Notes under the pieces: model-generated
Told to the model about the DNA's origin: nothing
The model's database searches: none
The model's input: only the letters and a program-made list of their open reading frames with translations
Source of the DNA: Dokdonella sp.
GTDB lineage: Bacteria > Pseudomonadota > Gammaproteobacteria > Xanthomonadales > Rhodanobacteraceae
DNA: 64,000 nucleotides
Direction of reading: 5' to 3'
Assembly (NCBI GenBank): GCA_024707225.1
Contig: JANQAE010000001.1
Location: 186,001-250,000, forward strand
Position numbers and translations under genes: made by a program
Shown here: positions 10,102 through 20,550 of the stretch, one piece after another
How positions within the stretch are numbered: the stretch's first letter is position 1
Layout: each line of letters starts with the position of its first letter

Positions 10102-11019
10102 ATGTCACCTCTTTCGTTCTATCCAATCGGCACCGCCGGCCAGCCCTGGGGCCCGGCCGAGAAGGCCGCCTGGCGCGCGCAGCAGACGCGCCGGCGCAGC
10201 TACGCCGATGATGTTCTCGCCGCGATCGAGCGCCTGCGCGCGCATTTCGACGTGGTCGAGTACGGCCGGCTCGACTACGCGCCGGAGGTCTATCCGCTGC
10301 GCGCGCTGCGCAGCCGCGACTGGCACGACGCGCGTCCGGTCGTGCTGGTCACCGGCGGCGTGCACGGTTACGAGACCAGCGGCGTGCACGGCGCGCTGGC
10401 GTTTCTCGAGCAGCGTGCCGGCGACTACGCCGGACGCGTCAATCTGCTGGTCGCGCCGTGCGTGAGCCCCTGGGCCTACGAGCGGATCCACCGCTGGAAT
10501 CCGCTGGCGATCGATCCGAACCGGTCGTTTCGCGCCGGCAGTCCGGCCGGCGAGTCGGCGGCACTGATCGATCTGGTCGCGCCGTGGCGCGAGCGCGTGC
10601 TGGTGCACGTCGACCTGCACGAGACCACCGACAGCGACGAATCGGAGTTCCGGCCGGCCCTGGCCGCGCGCGACGGCAAGACCTACGAGCCGGGTGAGAT
10701 TCCCGACGGCTTCTACCTGGTCGGCGACAGCGAGCGGCCGCAGCCGGCGTTCCAGCAGGCGATCATCGCCGCAGTCTCGGCGGTCACCCATATCGCGCCG
10801 GCCGACCGCGACGGCGCGATCATCGGGTCGCCGGTCGTCGCGCCGGGCGTGATCCTGTATCCGGTGCGCGAGCTCGGCCTGTGCGCCGGCATCACCGACG
10901 CGCCGTACACGACGACCACCGAGGTCTATCCGGACAGCCCGCGCGCGACGCCCGAGCAGTGCAATGCCGCCCAGGTCGCGGCGGTCGCCGCTGCGATCGA
11001 TTTCGCGCTGGCGCACTGA
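10102..11019 (+). CDS. M14 family zinc carboxypeptidase-like / succinylglutamate desuccinylase-like protein
   Basis: VTGGVHGYETSGVHG (HxxE) and VLVHVDLHETTDSDESEF motifs. Confidence 0.75.
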   Translation: MSPLSFYPIGTAGQPWGPAEKAAWRAQQTRRRSYADDVLAAIERLRAHFDVVEYGRLDYAPEVYPLRALRSRDWHDARPVVLVTGGVHGYETSGVHGALAFLEQRAGDYAGRVNLLVAPCVSPWAYERIHRWNPLAIDPNRSFRAGSPAGESAALIDLVAPWRERVLVHVDLHETTDSDESEFRPALAARDGKTYEPGEIPDGFYLVGDSERPQPAFQQAIIAAVSAVTHIAPADRDGAIIGSPVVAPGVILYPVRELGLCAGITDAPYTTTTEVYPDSPRATPEQCNAAQVAAVAAAIDFALAH

Positions 11020-11138
11020 GCGCGGCGGACGCTGCCGCTCGACGTCGCGACGGCGATGCGCGAACGGTGGTGATGCGCGAAAAAAACTGTGGCGCGGTCT
11101 CGCTGCGGCGGCGGCGCGGATCGCCGCCGCCGATGCAC

Positions 11139-11564
11139 TTACGCGACCGTCAGCGTGACGTCGATGTTGCCGCGCGTCGCATTCGAGTACGGACAGACGA
11201 TGTGCGCCTGCTCGACCAGGGACTCGACCTGGTCGCGCGGCAGCCCGGGCACGCGGATCGTCAGCGCGGCCGCGATGCCGAATCCGTTCGGCAGCGGACC
11301 GATGCCGACCTCGCCGGTCACCGTGGTATCGGCCGGCAGCGCGATCTTCTGCTTGCCGGCGACGAACTTCAGCGCACCGAGGAAGCAGGCCGAATAGCCG
11401 GCCGCGAACAGCTGCTCCGGATTGGTGCCGCTGCCGCCGGCGCCGCCGAGCGCGCGCGGCGTCGACAGCCTGACGTCGAGCGCGCCGTCGGACGAGGTGG
11501 CCTGGCCCTCGCGGCCGCCGGTGGCGGTGGCAGTGGCGGTGTAGAGGATCGTATCGAGCGACAT
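11139..11564 (-). CDS. ohr: Organic hydroperoxide resistance protein, Ohr/OsmC family
   Basis: [41 protein letters not shown]...[20 protein letters not shown]...[17 protein letters not shown]; both conserved Cys present. Confidence 0.9.
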   Translation of the reverse strand: MSLDTILYTATATATGGREGQATSSDGALDVRLSTPRALGGAGGSGTNPEQLFAAGYSACFLGALKFVAGKQKIALPADTTVTGEVGIGPLPNGFGIAAALTIRVPGLPRDQVESLVEQAHIVCPYSNATRGNIDVTLTVA

Positions 11565-11681
11565 GGCGGTTCCTTTTCGGTCTGGAGGGATGACGGCCGC
11601 TGCGGCCGGTGAGCGCACTATCCGCGCTTATCCGCAACGCCAAGTGCTGTATAGTCCTGAAAACTTGATCAGGCGTATGCA

Positions 11682-12725
11682 ATGGTCGATCGACTGGCCG
11701 TCCTGCTCGAGCGCTATCCGGTCAGCGCCGAGGTCTTCCATGCCGGCGCGCTGTGCGGCATCCACGCGCTCGACGGCGGCGGCGACCGCGGCCAGCTGCA
11801 TCTGGTGCGGCGCGGTCCGGTCGAGGTGTTGCACGGCAAGGACGTGGTGCACGTCACCGAGCCGAGCCTGCTGCTGTATCCGCGTCCGCTCGCGCACCGG
11901 TTCGTGACCGACGCGGAGCGCGGCGCCGACCTGGCCTGCGCGAACCTGCGCTTCGACGGCGGCCACGCACATCCTTTGCGCGCCGCGCTGCCGGACTTCG
12001 TCGCGATGCCGCTGGACCGGATCGGCGGTGCCGGGCCGGTGCTGGCGCTGTTGTTCGAAGAAGCCTTCGCCGAGCGCTGCGGTCGCCATGCGCTGGTCAA
12101 CCGCCTGTTCGAGGTCGTGCTGATCCAGCTGCTGCGCCAGCTGATGGAAAGCGGGCGGATGCCGGCCGGCCTGCTCGCCGGCCTCGGCCATCCACGCCTG
12201 CGCCATGCGCTGGCGGCCGTGCACGCGGCGCCGGCCGAGCCGTGGACGCTCGAACGCATGGCGGCCGAGGCGAGGATGTCGCGCAGCGTCTTCGCGGCCG
12301 CGTTCCGCGACGCGATGGGACGCACGCCGGCGCAGTACCTGGCTGAATGGCGCATCGGCCTCGCCCAGCAGGCGATACGCCGCGGCACGCCGCTCAAGGC
12401 GATTCCGGCCGGGATCGGCTACGGCAGCGAGGCGGCATTCTCGCGCGCGTTCAAGGCCCAGACCGGTCTGGCGCCGCGCGGCCTGGCGACGCACCGCTGC
12501 CGCGGTATGAACGGCGTGCCGGCGCGCCTGGGGCGATCGGGCGGTGCAGGTGGTGCCGGTCGAGTCCGGCGCCCGACTCGACCGCCGGCCGGACGCCTTC
12601 GCCGAACGGCTCACGGGCAGGCGTCGTCCGCAGCCGGCCCGGCGTCGAGCCGGCGCCCGGCTTCGCGTGCCGGGGCCGGCGCCGATCCGGGCCTGACCTC
12701 GCAGGCCGGGCGGCGCCCCCGCTGA
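11682..12725 (+). CDS. AraC family transcriptional regulator (cupin-type N-terminus); true C-terminus may be at about 12510 if an indel is corrected
   Basis: C-terminal double HTH (EPWTLERMAAEARMSRSVFAAAFRDAMGRTPAQYLAEWRIGLAQQAIRRG...GYGSEAAFSRAFKAQTGLAPR); divergent from ohr. Low-complexity tail after GLAPR is suspicious. Confidence 0.8.
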   Translation: MVDRLAVLLERYPVSAEVFHAGALCGIHALDGGGDRGQLHLVRRGPVEVLHGKDVVHVTEPSLLLYPRPLAHRFVTDAERGADLACANLRFDGGHAHPLRAALPDFVAMPLDRIGGAGPVLALLFEEAFAERCGRHALVNRLFEVVLIQLLRQLMESGRMPAGLLAGLGHPRLRHALAAVHAAPAEPWTLERMAAEARMSRSVFAAAFRDAMGRTPAQYLAEWRIGLAQQAIRRGTPLKAIPAGIGYGSEAAFSRAFKAQTGLAPRGLATHRCRGMNGVPARLGRSGGAGGAGRVRRPTRPPAGRLRRTAHGQASSAAGPASSRRPASRAGAGADPGLTSQAGRRPR

Positions 12726-12845
12726 CCCGGCGGACCGTGACGCCGGACCGGACGGCAGCGTATGGCGTCGGTGTACCATCGGGCGCGCGGACGCCTGCAG
12801 CGCGGGCGCCGCTCGGTGGGGCAGCAGCCAACAGGGAGCGTACGA

Positions 12846-13445
12846 ATGGACATGACCGTCAGATGCCGATGCGGCCAGGTGCGCGGCGCGGCGCGGACCG
12901 AGCGCGCGTACACACGCGCCACCTGCTATTGCCGCGACTGTCGCGCCTACGCGCGCTTCCTCGGCGGTTCCGACCTGCTCGATGCGCACGGCGGCACCGA
13001 CGTCGTGCCGATCGCGCCCACCGGCCTGCGGCTGATCGCGGGACTCGAAGCGCTGGCCTGCGTCTCGCTCGGGCCACGCGGACTGTTGCGCTGGTACGCC
13101 GCCTGCTGTCGTGCGCCGATCGCCAACACGCCGCGGCAGGCGCAGACGCCCTACGTGGGCCTGTTCGGCGCTGCGTTCGACGCGCCGTCCGCGGCGATGG
13201 ACGAGAGCTTCGGGCCACGCGGCACGCTGGTGATCCATGCCGGCAGCGCCACCGGCGAGGTCGCGCCGACGCGCTGGCGGTTCGTGATCGGCGGCCTGCG
13301 CATCGTCACCGGCATGACTGCGGCGCGGCTGCGCGGCGAGCCGCCTGCACCGTTCTTCGACGCGGCCGGCCGGCCGATCCGCCACGTGCGCGAGCTGACG
13401 CGGGCCGAACGTGACGCGCTCGGCGATGCGCCGGCGGCACACTGA
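12846..13445 (+). CDS. GFA-like / DUF6151 family protein with Cys motif
   Basis: MDMTVRCRCGQVRGAARTERAYTRATCYCRDCRAYARFLGG...WYAACCRAPIANTP; CxC...CxxC zinc-binding arrangement. Confidence 0.65.
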   Translation: MDMTVRCRCGQVRGAARTERAYTRATCYCRDCRAYARFLGGSDLLDAHGGTDVVPIAPTGLRLIAGLEALACVSLGPRGLLRWYAACCRAPIANTPRQAQTPYVGLFGAAFDAPSAAMDESFGPRGTLVIHAGSATGEVAPTRWRFVIGGLRIVTGMTAARLRGEPPAPFFDAAGRPIRHVRELTRAERDALGDAPAAH

Positions 13446-13454
13446 GCAGCGCGA

Positions 13455-14690
13455 TCAGGGCTGCTCGACATCGGCGTGGAACACGCGGTCGCTCGGCAGC
13501 ATCAGCACGTGGATCGCGGCGTTGTAGGCGCGAACCTCGCCGCTGCCGCGAAGCGGGCACCCTGCAGGCCGAAGGCGTACGCGCCGGGGTCGAGCTCGCT
13601 GCCCCATTGCACCGACAGGCTGCGGTCGGTGCCGTCGCCGGCATCGTCGTCGATGTCGATCCAGCGCTCGGTATTCGACAGGGATTGGCCGCCGGTGGTG
13701 AGCCGGAACCTGCCTTCGTAGGGAGCGCCCGCGGGCGGGTCGGAGCGGCCGATCGACGCCGAGCCGAAGACCAGGGCATGCGCCGGCGTCGCGGTCGACA
13801 GCGAACAGGCGCGTATCGGCGTCGGCGTGTCGGGGGCGTTGGTATAGGCCAGGCTCGACTGCTCCGAGAGATCGCCGCCGCCGCGGCCGGCACCGCGGCC
13901 ACGGTCAGCACCGGGTCGTACATCGTCACCTCGCCGCCGCCGTCGTAGCGAGCCGCGTAGAGATCGAAGGTATGCGTGCCCGCGGCCACCGGGAACGCGA
14001 ACTGCGTCGCCATCGATTCATCGGTGCCGTCCTGGTCGTCGGTGTAGACGTTGATCCAGCGGTCGCTCGCGGCCGACCAGGTGTCGTAGACACCGAGCCG
14101 CACGCGCGCCTCGCTCGGCGCCAGCGAATAGGCCATCGAGGTGGTGCCGTGCACGAATGCGATGCTGTCCTCGGCCACGCTGATCTGGCATGAGACCGCG
14201 CTGGCCAGCGTGCTGCTCTGGGTTCTGAACGTGGGGCCGGCGGCGCTGCCGCAGACCGTCTGCGCGGCCGCGGCGGGTACGAAGATCGCCGCCAGCGTCG
14301 GATCGAAGATCAGCACCTCGCCGCCGCTGTAGCGGCGCGCCTTCAAGCTGATCCGGCGCGGGCCGGCCGCGACCTGCACGATCTGGCTGAGCGCGATCGA
14401 CTTGTCGGTGCCGTCGCTCGCATTCGGATACACGTTGACCCGGCGATCGACGCTGCTGCCCTCGGCGGCGTCGACGGTGATCGGGGCGTTCACCTCGTAG
14501 GCCTGGTCGAGCAGGCCCAGCGAGCCGGACCCGATCGCGACGATGAAGCCCGCGGTCGGCGCCTGCAGCGTGCATTCGACGACGGCCTCGCCGAAGGCGG
14601 TGCTGGAGGTCGTGTAGGTGGTGTTGAGCTGCGCCGAACACGCGGCATAGGTCGCCGGCAGCGTGCGCAGCGCGGTCGGCTCCGCGCTAG
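13455..14690 (-). pseudogene. Remnant of a protein with three about 110-aa beta-sandwich-like repeats; at least two frameshifts and no credible start or signal peptide
   Basis: Repeats: DRRVNVYPNASDGTDKS...ARRYSGGEVLIFDPTL; DRWINVYTDDQDGTDES...ARYDGGGEVTMYDPVL; and, in shifted frames, ERWIDIDDDAGDGTDRS...ARF.GSGEVRAYNAAIHVLMLPSDRVFHADVEQP*. 5' end abuts the GST stop. Confidence 0.65.
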
Positions 14691-15358
14691 TCGCGATCGG
14701 GTGCGCCGAGCGGGAAGTACGAGCGGTACGGCCGTGCCGCGTCGACCACGCGCACGACCGAGGGACGCGCCAGCAGGCGCGCACGATAGGCGTGCACACG
14801 CGTGAAACGCGCGTCGATCGCATGCGTCCAGTCGGCGTAGAACAGGAACGGCGCCGCGCCGCAGTCGGCCATCGTGAACGCATCGCCGGCGGCCCAGGAC
14901 CGGCCGTCGGCCAGATGCGCGTCGAGCCACGCGTAGGCGGTGTCGAGCATCGCCCGGGCGTCGGCGACGCCGAGCGGGTCGCGCGCAGCGGGTTCGCGCA
15001 TCGCGTCGAACACGATCTTCTGCTGCGGCGTCGAGACGTAATGGTCGAAGAAGCGGTCGAGCATCCGCACGGCCAGGGCCGCTTCCGGATCGTCGGGAAT
15101 CAGCCGCTGCGGCCCGGGATGGTGCAGCTGCAGGTACTCGATGATCACGCTGGACTCGGGCAGCGTGCGGCTCCCGTCGCGCAGCAGCGGAAAGCGCCGG
15201 ATCGGCCACAGGGCGGCGAACTCGGCCAGCACGTCCGGACCGGACGGGTCGGACGGATCGAGCAGGCGCAGGCGGAACGGCACGGCGTTCTCGTCGAGTG
15301 CGATCAGCACCTTCTGGCAGTAGGAAGAAAACGGATGGGCGAACAGCTCGAGCGACAT
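14687..15358 (-). CDS. Glutathione S-transferase family protein
   Basis: MSLELFAHPFSSYCQKVLIALDENAVPFRLRLLD...PDVLAEFAALWPIRRFPLLRDGSRTLPESSVIIEYL; thioredoxin-fold GST N-domain; RBS ggagtgtcc. Confidence 0.85.
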   Translation of the reverse strand: MSLELFAHPFSSYCQKVLIALDENAVPFRLRLLDPSDPSGPDVLAEFAALWPIRRFPLLRDGSRTLPESSVIIEYLQLHHPGPQRLIPDDPEAALAVRMLDRFFDHYVSTPQQKIVFDAMREPAARDPLGVADARAMLDTAYAWLDAHLADGRSWAAGDAFTMADCGAAPFLFYADWTHAIDARFTRVHAYRARLLARPSVVRVVDAARPYRSYFPLGAPDRD

Positions 15359-15592
15359 GGACACTCCTGACATCGGGCGGCACCGGATCGGTACCGTTCG
15401 GGTATCGCGACGAACCGCAGCATGCCGGATCGACAGCCTGGCGGAACCGGGCGCCGAACCGGGTTTGATCGGGCGGTACCGCCGCCGCCGGCCGGATTTC
15501 CGCTTTTGCCCCCTGTTTTACGTATGGGGGGAGGACGCGTGCGCGGCCAAGGCGGCCGCAACGACGTTTCCACCATCCCGAGGACGAATCCG

Positions 15593-17158
15593 ATGTCATC
15601 CAGTTCCGAGCGTTCCCACCGGTCGCGCCTGAAGGCGTTGCTGGGCATCCCCCTTCTGATCGCGGCCCTGGCCGGCCCGGCGGCGGCCGAGAAGGCCGGC
15701 CATCTGCCTTCGCGCGGCGGCAGCGAGCCGGCCCATGCGACCGTGGCCGGCAGTCCGCTGACGATCCTCGCCGGTGCCGACCATTCGTTCCAGATCCTCA
15801 ACGACCAGGTGCCCGGTACCGGCCAGCTCTATCCGTCGCAGGGGACCGGACTGGCCGACATGGGCTGGATCGTGCGCGCCGGCGGCGTGCTGTACGGGCC
15901 GGACTTCCAGAACCACGAGGCCGGCACGGCGACCGGCGGTCTCGGCACGGTGACGCCGTACGGCGCCGGCAGCGTCAGCGCGGTGTCGGGCAGCGGCAGC
16001 GAGGCCGATCCGTACGTGGTCGTGGTCGCCGCGCCGCTCGCGGGCAGCGGCCTGCAGAGCCGGCAGGAGGTGCGCTACGTCAACGGGCGCAACTACTTCA
16101 GCAAGCGCTTCACGCTGACCAATGCCGGCGCCGAGCCGCAGAACGTGTCGATCTATCTCGGCGGCGACATCTACCTGGCCGCCAGCGACAGCGGCATTCC
16201 GTACCTGGAACCGGCCTCGCAGAGCCCCGGCGGCCGCGATTGCGGCGGTCCGCGCGGCAACAACGACGGCTACTACATCCTGTACATCCCGCAGACGCCG
16301 GCCGACCGCTACACCGGCACCGGCTACAGCAGCGTCTGGTCGCAGATCGGCAGCGGTGATCTCGACGGCGTCCTGGCGCCGCCGGACTGCATCGACAACG
16401 GCGCCGCGCTGCAGTGGAACCGCACGCTCGCGGCCGGCAGCAGCGTGACGATCCTGGCGACGACCTCGTTCGGCGAGATCCCGTCGATCGCGCAGTTCGA
16501 CATCACCAGCGTGACGCCGGCCGCCGGCGCGCAGGGCGCGATCGTGCCGGTGACGATCCGCGGCATCGGCTTCGCGAACGGGATGACGGTCTCGTTCGGC
16601 AACGGCATCGCCGTCGACGCGCTGACGGTCGTCGACGCCGGCACCGCGACCGCGACGCTGACGATCGCCGCCGACGCGCCGACCGGCTTCCGCGACGTCG
16701 TCGGCATCGCGGCCGGTGGCAACCTGACCGCGACCCTGGCGCAGGGCTTCCAGGTCACCGGCGCCGGCGAGCCCGATCCGTTCACGCTGACGCGGATCGT
16801 GCCGGCCAGCGGCGTCGTCGGCACCACGCTGCAGGCGACCTTGCAGGGCACCGGTTTCCAGCCGGGCATGACGGTGACGCTCGGCGCCGGCGTGACCGTC
16901 TCCAACCTGGTCGTCACCGGCCCGACCACGGCGACGCTGACGCTGGCGATCGCCGCCACGGCCGTCCCCGGACCGCGTGACGTCGTCGCCTCGCTCGGCG
17001 GCAAGGTCAGCGCGGCGCTGCCGGCCGGCTTCCTCGTGATCGCCGGATCGACCGGCGAGCCGCCGGTCGCGCAGGCGGTGCCGGCGCTGAGTCCGGCGAG
17101 CCTGCTGCTGCTGATGCTCGGCGTGTTCGGCGCCGCGTGGGCGATCGGCCGCCGGTAA
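15593..17158 (+). CDS. Secreted IPT/TIG-domain protein with C-terminal VPALS-TM-RR sorting-like signal (paralog A)
   Basis: Signal peptide; FDITSVTPAAGAQGAIVPVTIRGIGFANGMTVSFGNGI and FTLTRIVPASGVVGTTLQATLQGTGFQPGMTVTLGAGV (IPT/TIG); C-terminus AQAVPALSPASLLLLMLGVFGAAWAIGRR. Confidence 0.8.
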   Translation: MSSSSERSHRSRLKALLGIPLLIAALAGPAAAEKAGHLPSRGGSEPAHATVAGSPLTILAGADHSFQILNDQVPGTGQLYPSQGTGLADMGWIVRAGGVLYGPDFQNHEAGTATGGLGTVTPYGAGSVSAVSGSGSEADPYVVVVAAPLAGSGLQSRQEVRYVNGRNYFSKRFTLTNAGAEPQNVSIYLGGDIYLAASDSGIPYLEPASQSPGGRDCGGPRGNNDGYYILYIPQTPADRYTGTGYSSVWSQIGSGDLDGVLAPPDCIDNGAALQWNRTLAAGSSVTILATTSFGEIPSIAQFDITSVTPAAGAQGAIVPVTIRGIGFANGMTVSFGNGIAVDALTVVDAGTATATLTIAADAPTGFRDVVGIAAGGNLTATLAQGFQVTGAGEPDPFTLTRIVPASGVVGTTLQATLQGTGFQPGMTVTLGAGVTVSNLVVTGPTTATLTLAIAATAVPGPRDVVASLGGKVSAALPAGFLVIAGSTGEPPVAQAVPALSPASLLLLMLGVFGAAWAIGRR

Positions 17159-17211
17159 CCCCACCGGCCCGATCGGGAGCCGGCCGCGCGCCGGTGCTCC
17201 GCTGTGCTTGC

Positions 17212-17240
17212 GGGCGGCCCCGGTGCCGCCCGTTTTTTTT
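17212..17240 (+). terminator. Rho-independent terminator of paralog A
   Basis: gggcggc-cccggt-gccgccc followed by g and T8. Confidence 0.85.
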
Positions 17241-17319
17241 GCCGCGCGTCTCCGGCTACTGGCAATCGGCGCCGGCTTGCGTATCGTGGCGGCGACCGGC
17301 GCAAGGGAGCGGGGCGGCG

Positions 17320-18062
17320 ATGGACGGCGAAGCAGGGCAGGCGGCAACCGGCAAGCAGCGGCTCGGTTTCGAGCGGATCGAGGCGATGCTGCGGTCGGTG
17401 CCGGCAGCCCCGGGCGAAAAGGCCGGTCGCTGGGAGCGCGGCTCGTTCCTGGCAGGCCTGGCGCGGCCGCTCTGGCCGTCTCGATCGGCCTGCTCGTGCC
17501 GGGACGGCCGGGCGTCTGGCTCGTATTCGCCTGCGTCGTGATCGAGCTGACGACACTGGCGGTTTCGGGCTGGCTGTCCCTGCGTCGGCACTGGCGCTCG
17601 TTCCGTCACCCCACCCGGAGCTTCGCGCGCGAGCTCGACGCCGATTTCGTCCATTACCGCCGGCTCGTCGCGGCGCTGCGGCGCTACCCGGCCGCACCGC
17701 TCGAAGCGAGGCTGCGCTATCTGCGCGTGCGGCGGCAGTCGATGCAGCAGGGCCTGGCGCTGTTCACGGGCGGGCTCGAGCGCCTCGGCATCCTGCCGGT
17801 GATCGGCGTGCTGTATCTGCAGTTCCGCGACTGGCGCTGGGGCGACTGGGGGCGCTTGGCCGAGGTGAACCTGGTCCAGGCACTGCTGATCTGGGCGCTG
17901 CTGCTGGTCTATCTGGCGGGCTGGCACCTGGTCGTGGTGCACCGGCGCACCGCGGTCTACGAGGCGCTGCTCGCCGAGGCGGTGCACCAGCGAGGCGTCG
18001 ACGTCCGATCGGCGGCGCTCCGCCCCGGCGCGGCGGCGCAGGCCGACCCGGACGCGGCCTGA
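17320..18062 (+). CDS. Hypothetical membrane protein; apparent frameshift near 17460-17475
   Basis: MDGEAGQAATGKQRLGFERIEAMLRSVPAAPGEKAGRWERGSFLAGLAR in one frame, then ALAVSIGLLVPGRPGVWLVFACVVIELTTLAVSGWLSLRRHWRSF... in another; several TM segments. Confidence 0.6.
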
Positions 18063-18229
18063 TCGAACCGGCTGCAACGTCCAGCCCGTGACCGATGGCG
18101 TACGCGGCGGCGTCGCAGGTCGCGTATGGTCGCGTGTGCTGCGGCGGAGCAGCGGACATCGGGGTCCGCTCGCGCATCCGTGCTCGCCACGACCGGCGCG
18201 GCCCGTTACGAGAAAAAGGGGACGAACGA

Positions 18230-19597
18230 ATGATCAGAGCGGTCATCCTGGCGGCCGGGTTTGCCGCTGCAGTGCCGATCGCGGCCGCACCGGTCAGCGG
18301 CACGCTGGAGATGCGCTGGGGCGATCCGCCGCCCGGCAGCGCGCAGGCCGCGCGTTTCGAGGTCACCGTGGTCGACGCCGACGGCCGGCGCCACGCGATC
18401 GACGCGGACAGTGCGCTGCGCGCCTCCGGCGACCTGTTCGGCCAGATCGGCCGGCCGGTGACGGTCTCGGTCGCCGACGACGGCCTCCGGGACGGCAGGC
18501 TGCGCGCCGAGACGATCGTGCCGCACGGCCCTGTGCTGCCGGCCGGCGGCGTGACCGGCTCCCGGCCCTGGGCGACGCTGCTGTGCCGCTTCGCCGACGT
18601 AGCGGTCGAGCCCCATCCGCCGGCTTACTTCGAGACGCTGATGTCCGATGCCGAAGGTCGGCTCGATCACTACTGGCAGACGGTGTCCTACGGCAAGGTC
18701 GACATCGCCGGCAGCGCGGTCTACGGCTGGTTCACGCTGCCGCATCCGCGCAGCCATTACATCCCCGACGGCGAATCGGCCGATCTGCTCGCGCTGTTCC
18801 AGGACTGCACCGGCGTCGCCGACGCCACGGTCGACTTCTCGAACTTCGTCGGCATCAACACGATGTACAACGCCGACCTGGACTGCTGCGCCTGGGGCGG
18901 CAGCCTGTGGGCCGCGCTGGACGGTCCGGCGCGCAGCTGGTACGTGACCTGGGAGCCGCCGTGGGGCTACGCGAACCAGGCGCCGCTCGCGCACGAGATG
19001 GGCCACGGCTTCGGCCTGCCGCACGCGAACAACTCCGACCGCGACGGCGACCCGTACGACAATCCGTGGGATGTCATGAGCGGTGCCTGGTACAACGTGA
19101 CGTTCGATGCGACGTTCGGCTGGCAGCCGCAGCACATCGGCATCTGGTCGCGCGACCATCTGGGCTGGGTCGATCCCGAGCGGCAGCTCGTGATCGACTC
19201 GATCGGCGTCCACGAAGGCATCGTGCTCGACCGGGCGAGCCTGGCCGACTCGTCGAACGTGCAGATGATCAAGGTGACGATTCCGGGCGCGCCGGCCTCG
19301 CGCCACTACCTGATCGAGGCCCGCGTGCGGACGCCGCTGTACGAAGGCGGGCTGGCCGGCGACGCGGTCATCATCACCGAAGTCGACGGCACACGCGTCG
19401 AGCCGGCCTGGAGCGTCGATGCCGACGAGCCGCCGGCCGACGTCGCGAACAACGCCGGTTCGATGTTCGTGGCCGGCGAGAGCTGGACCGCGCCTGACGA
19501 CGCGATGCAGGTCGAGGTCGTCGGCCGCACCGACGAGGGCTTCGTGCTGAACGTCCGCCGCGGCGTCGACCTGGTCTTCGCCGACGGCTTCGACTGA
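18230..19597 (+). CDS. Secreted metzincin/M6-like metalloprotease ending in VFADGFD
   Basis: Signal peptide; zinc motif HEMGHGFGLPH (HExxHxxGxxH) followed by Met-turn-like WDVMSG; C-terminus VDLVFADGFD*. Confidence 0.8.
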   Translation: MIRAVILAAGFAAAVPIAAAPVSGTLEMRWGDPPPGSAQAARFEVTVVDADGRRHAIDADSALRASGDLFGQIGRPVTVSVADDGLRDGRLRAETIVPHGPVLPAGGVTGSRPWATLLCRFADVAVEPHPPAYFETLMSDAEGRLDHYWQTVSYGKVDIAGSAVYGWFTLPHPRSHYIPDGESADLLALFQDCTGVADATVDFSNFVGINTMYNADLDCCAWGGSLWAALDGPARSWYVTWEPPWGYANQAPLAHEMGHGFGLPHANNSDRDGDPYDNPWDVMSGAWYNVTFDATFGWQPQHIGIWSRDHLGWVDPERQLVIDSIGVHEGIVLDRASLADSSNVQMIKVTIPGAPASRHYLIEARVRTPLYEGGLAGDAVIITEVDGTRVEPAWSVDADEPPADVANNAGSMFVAGESWTAPDDAMQVEVVGRTDEGFVLNVRRGVDLVFADGFD

Positions 19598-19686
19598 GAG
19601 CCGCGGCGCCGTTGCCGGCGGTTTCGGCTGCGCCGCGTAGGATCCCCGCTCCGACGCCACTGCGGCGTCGCTGCGAGGACTCGACG

Positions 19687-20454
19687 ATGGTGTCGCCAGC
19701 GCCGGCCCGGCGGCCGGCACTACGCATCGGCTGTGCCGGCTGGTCGATCCCGGCTGCGCAGGCCGATCGCTTCCCGGGCCCGGGCACGCATCTGGCGCGC
19801 TACGCCCAGGTCTTCGATGCGGTCGAGATCAATTCCTCGTTCTATCGCCCGCACCGGCCGCAGACGTACCGGCGCTGGGCCGAGTCGGTGCCGGCGCAGT
19901 TCCGCTTCTCGGTCAAGATGCCGCGCACGATCAGCCACGAGCAGCGTCTGCGCGCGCCGGCCGACGAGGCGCTGGTGCCGTTCCTCGACGCGGTCGCCGA
20001 ACTCGGTGACCGACTCGGCGCGCTGCTGCTGCAGCTGCCGCCGAGCCTGCGCTTCGATGCGGCGCTCGCCGACCGGTTCTTCGGCGCGCTGCGTGCGCGC
20101 CATGCCGGACCGGTGGCCTGCGAGCCGCGTCATGGCTCGTGGTTCGATGCGCCCGCGACGGCGCTGCTGCGCCGGCACCGCATCGCGCGCGTCGGTGCCG
20201 ATCCGGCGCGCGTGCCGCGCGCGGCGCTGCCGGCCGCCGATCGCAGCGTCGAGTATCTGCGCCTGCACGGCTCGCCGCGGATCTATTACGACGCGTACCG
20301 GCCTGACGCGCTCGACGCACTCGCTCGCCGGCTGATGCGCGTGTCGGCACGCACCGGCGAACGCTGGTGCATCTTCGACAATACCGCGCTCGGCCACGCG
20401 TCGGCCGACGCGCTCGCGCTGATCGAACGGCTGCGCGCGCACGAACAGCCCTGA
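19687..20454 (+). CDS. DUF72 family protein
   Basis: LRIGCAGWSIPAAQADRFPGPGTHLARYAQVFDAVEINSSFYRPHRPQTYRRWAESVPAQFRFSVKMPRTISHEQRL. Confidence 0.9.
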   Translation: MVSPAPARRPALRIGCAGWSIPAAQADRFPGPGTHLARYAQVFDAVEINSSFYRPHRPQTYRRWAESVPAQFRFSVKMPRTISHEQRLRAPADEALVPFLDAVAELGDRLGALLLQLPPSLRFDAALADRFFGALRARHAGPVACEPRHGSWFDAPATALLRRHRIARVGADPARVPRAALPAADRSVEYLRLHGSPRIYYDAYRPDALDALARRLMRVSARTGERWCIFDNTALGHASADALALIERLRAHEQP

Positions 20455-20550
20455 TCGGCGCCCCTCGATCGAGGCGCCGGTCGCGACGCCGCGCATGCCG
20501 GCACGGGTTACGATGCCGCTTCCGTTCAATGCAGGGGCCGCCGCGAAGCG

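Noticed and set aside
11079-11134. A6 run followed by a cggcggcg/cgccgccg hairpin between 11019 and 11139 as a terminator
   Set aside because: The A-tract is about 20 bp away from the stem, and trinucleotide-repeat hairpins are common in this DNA.
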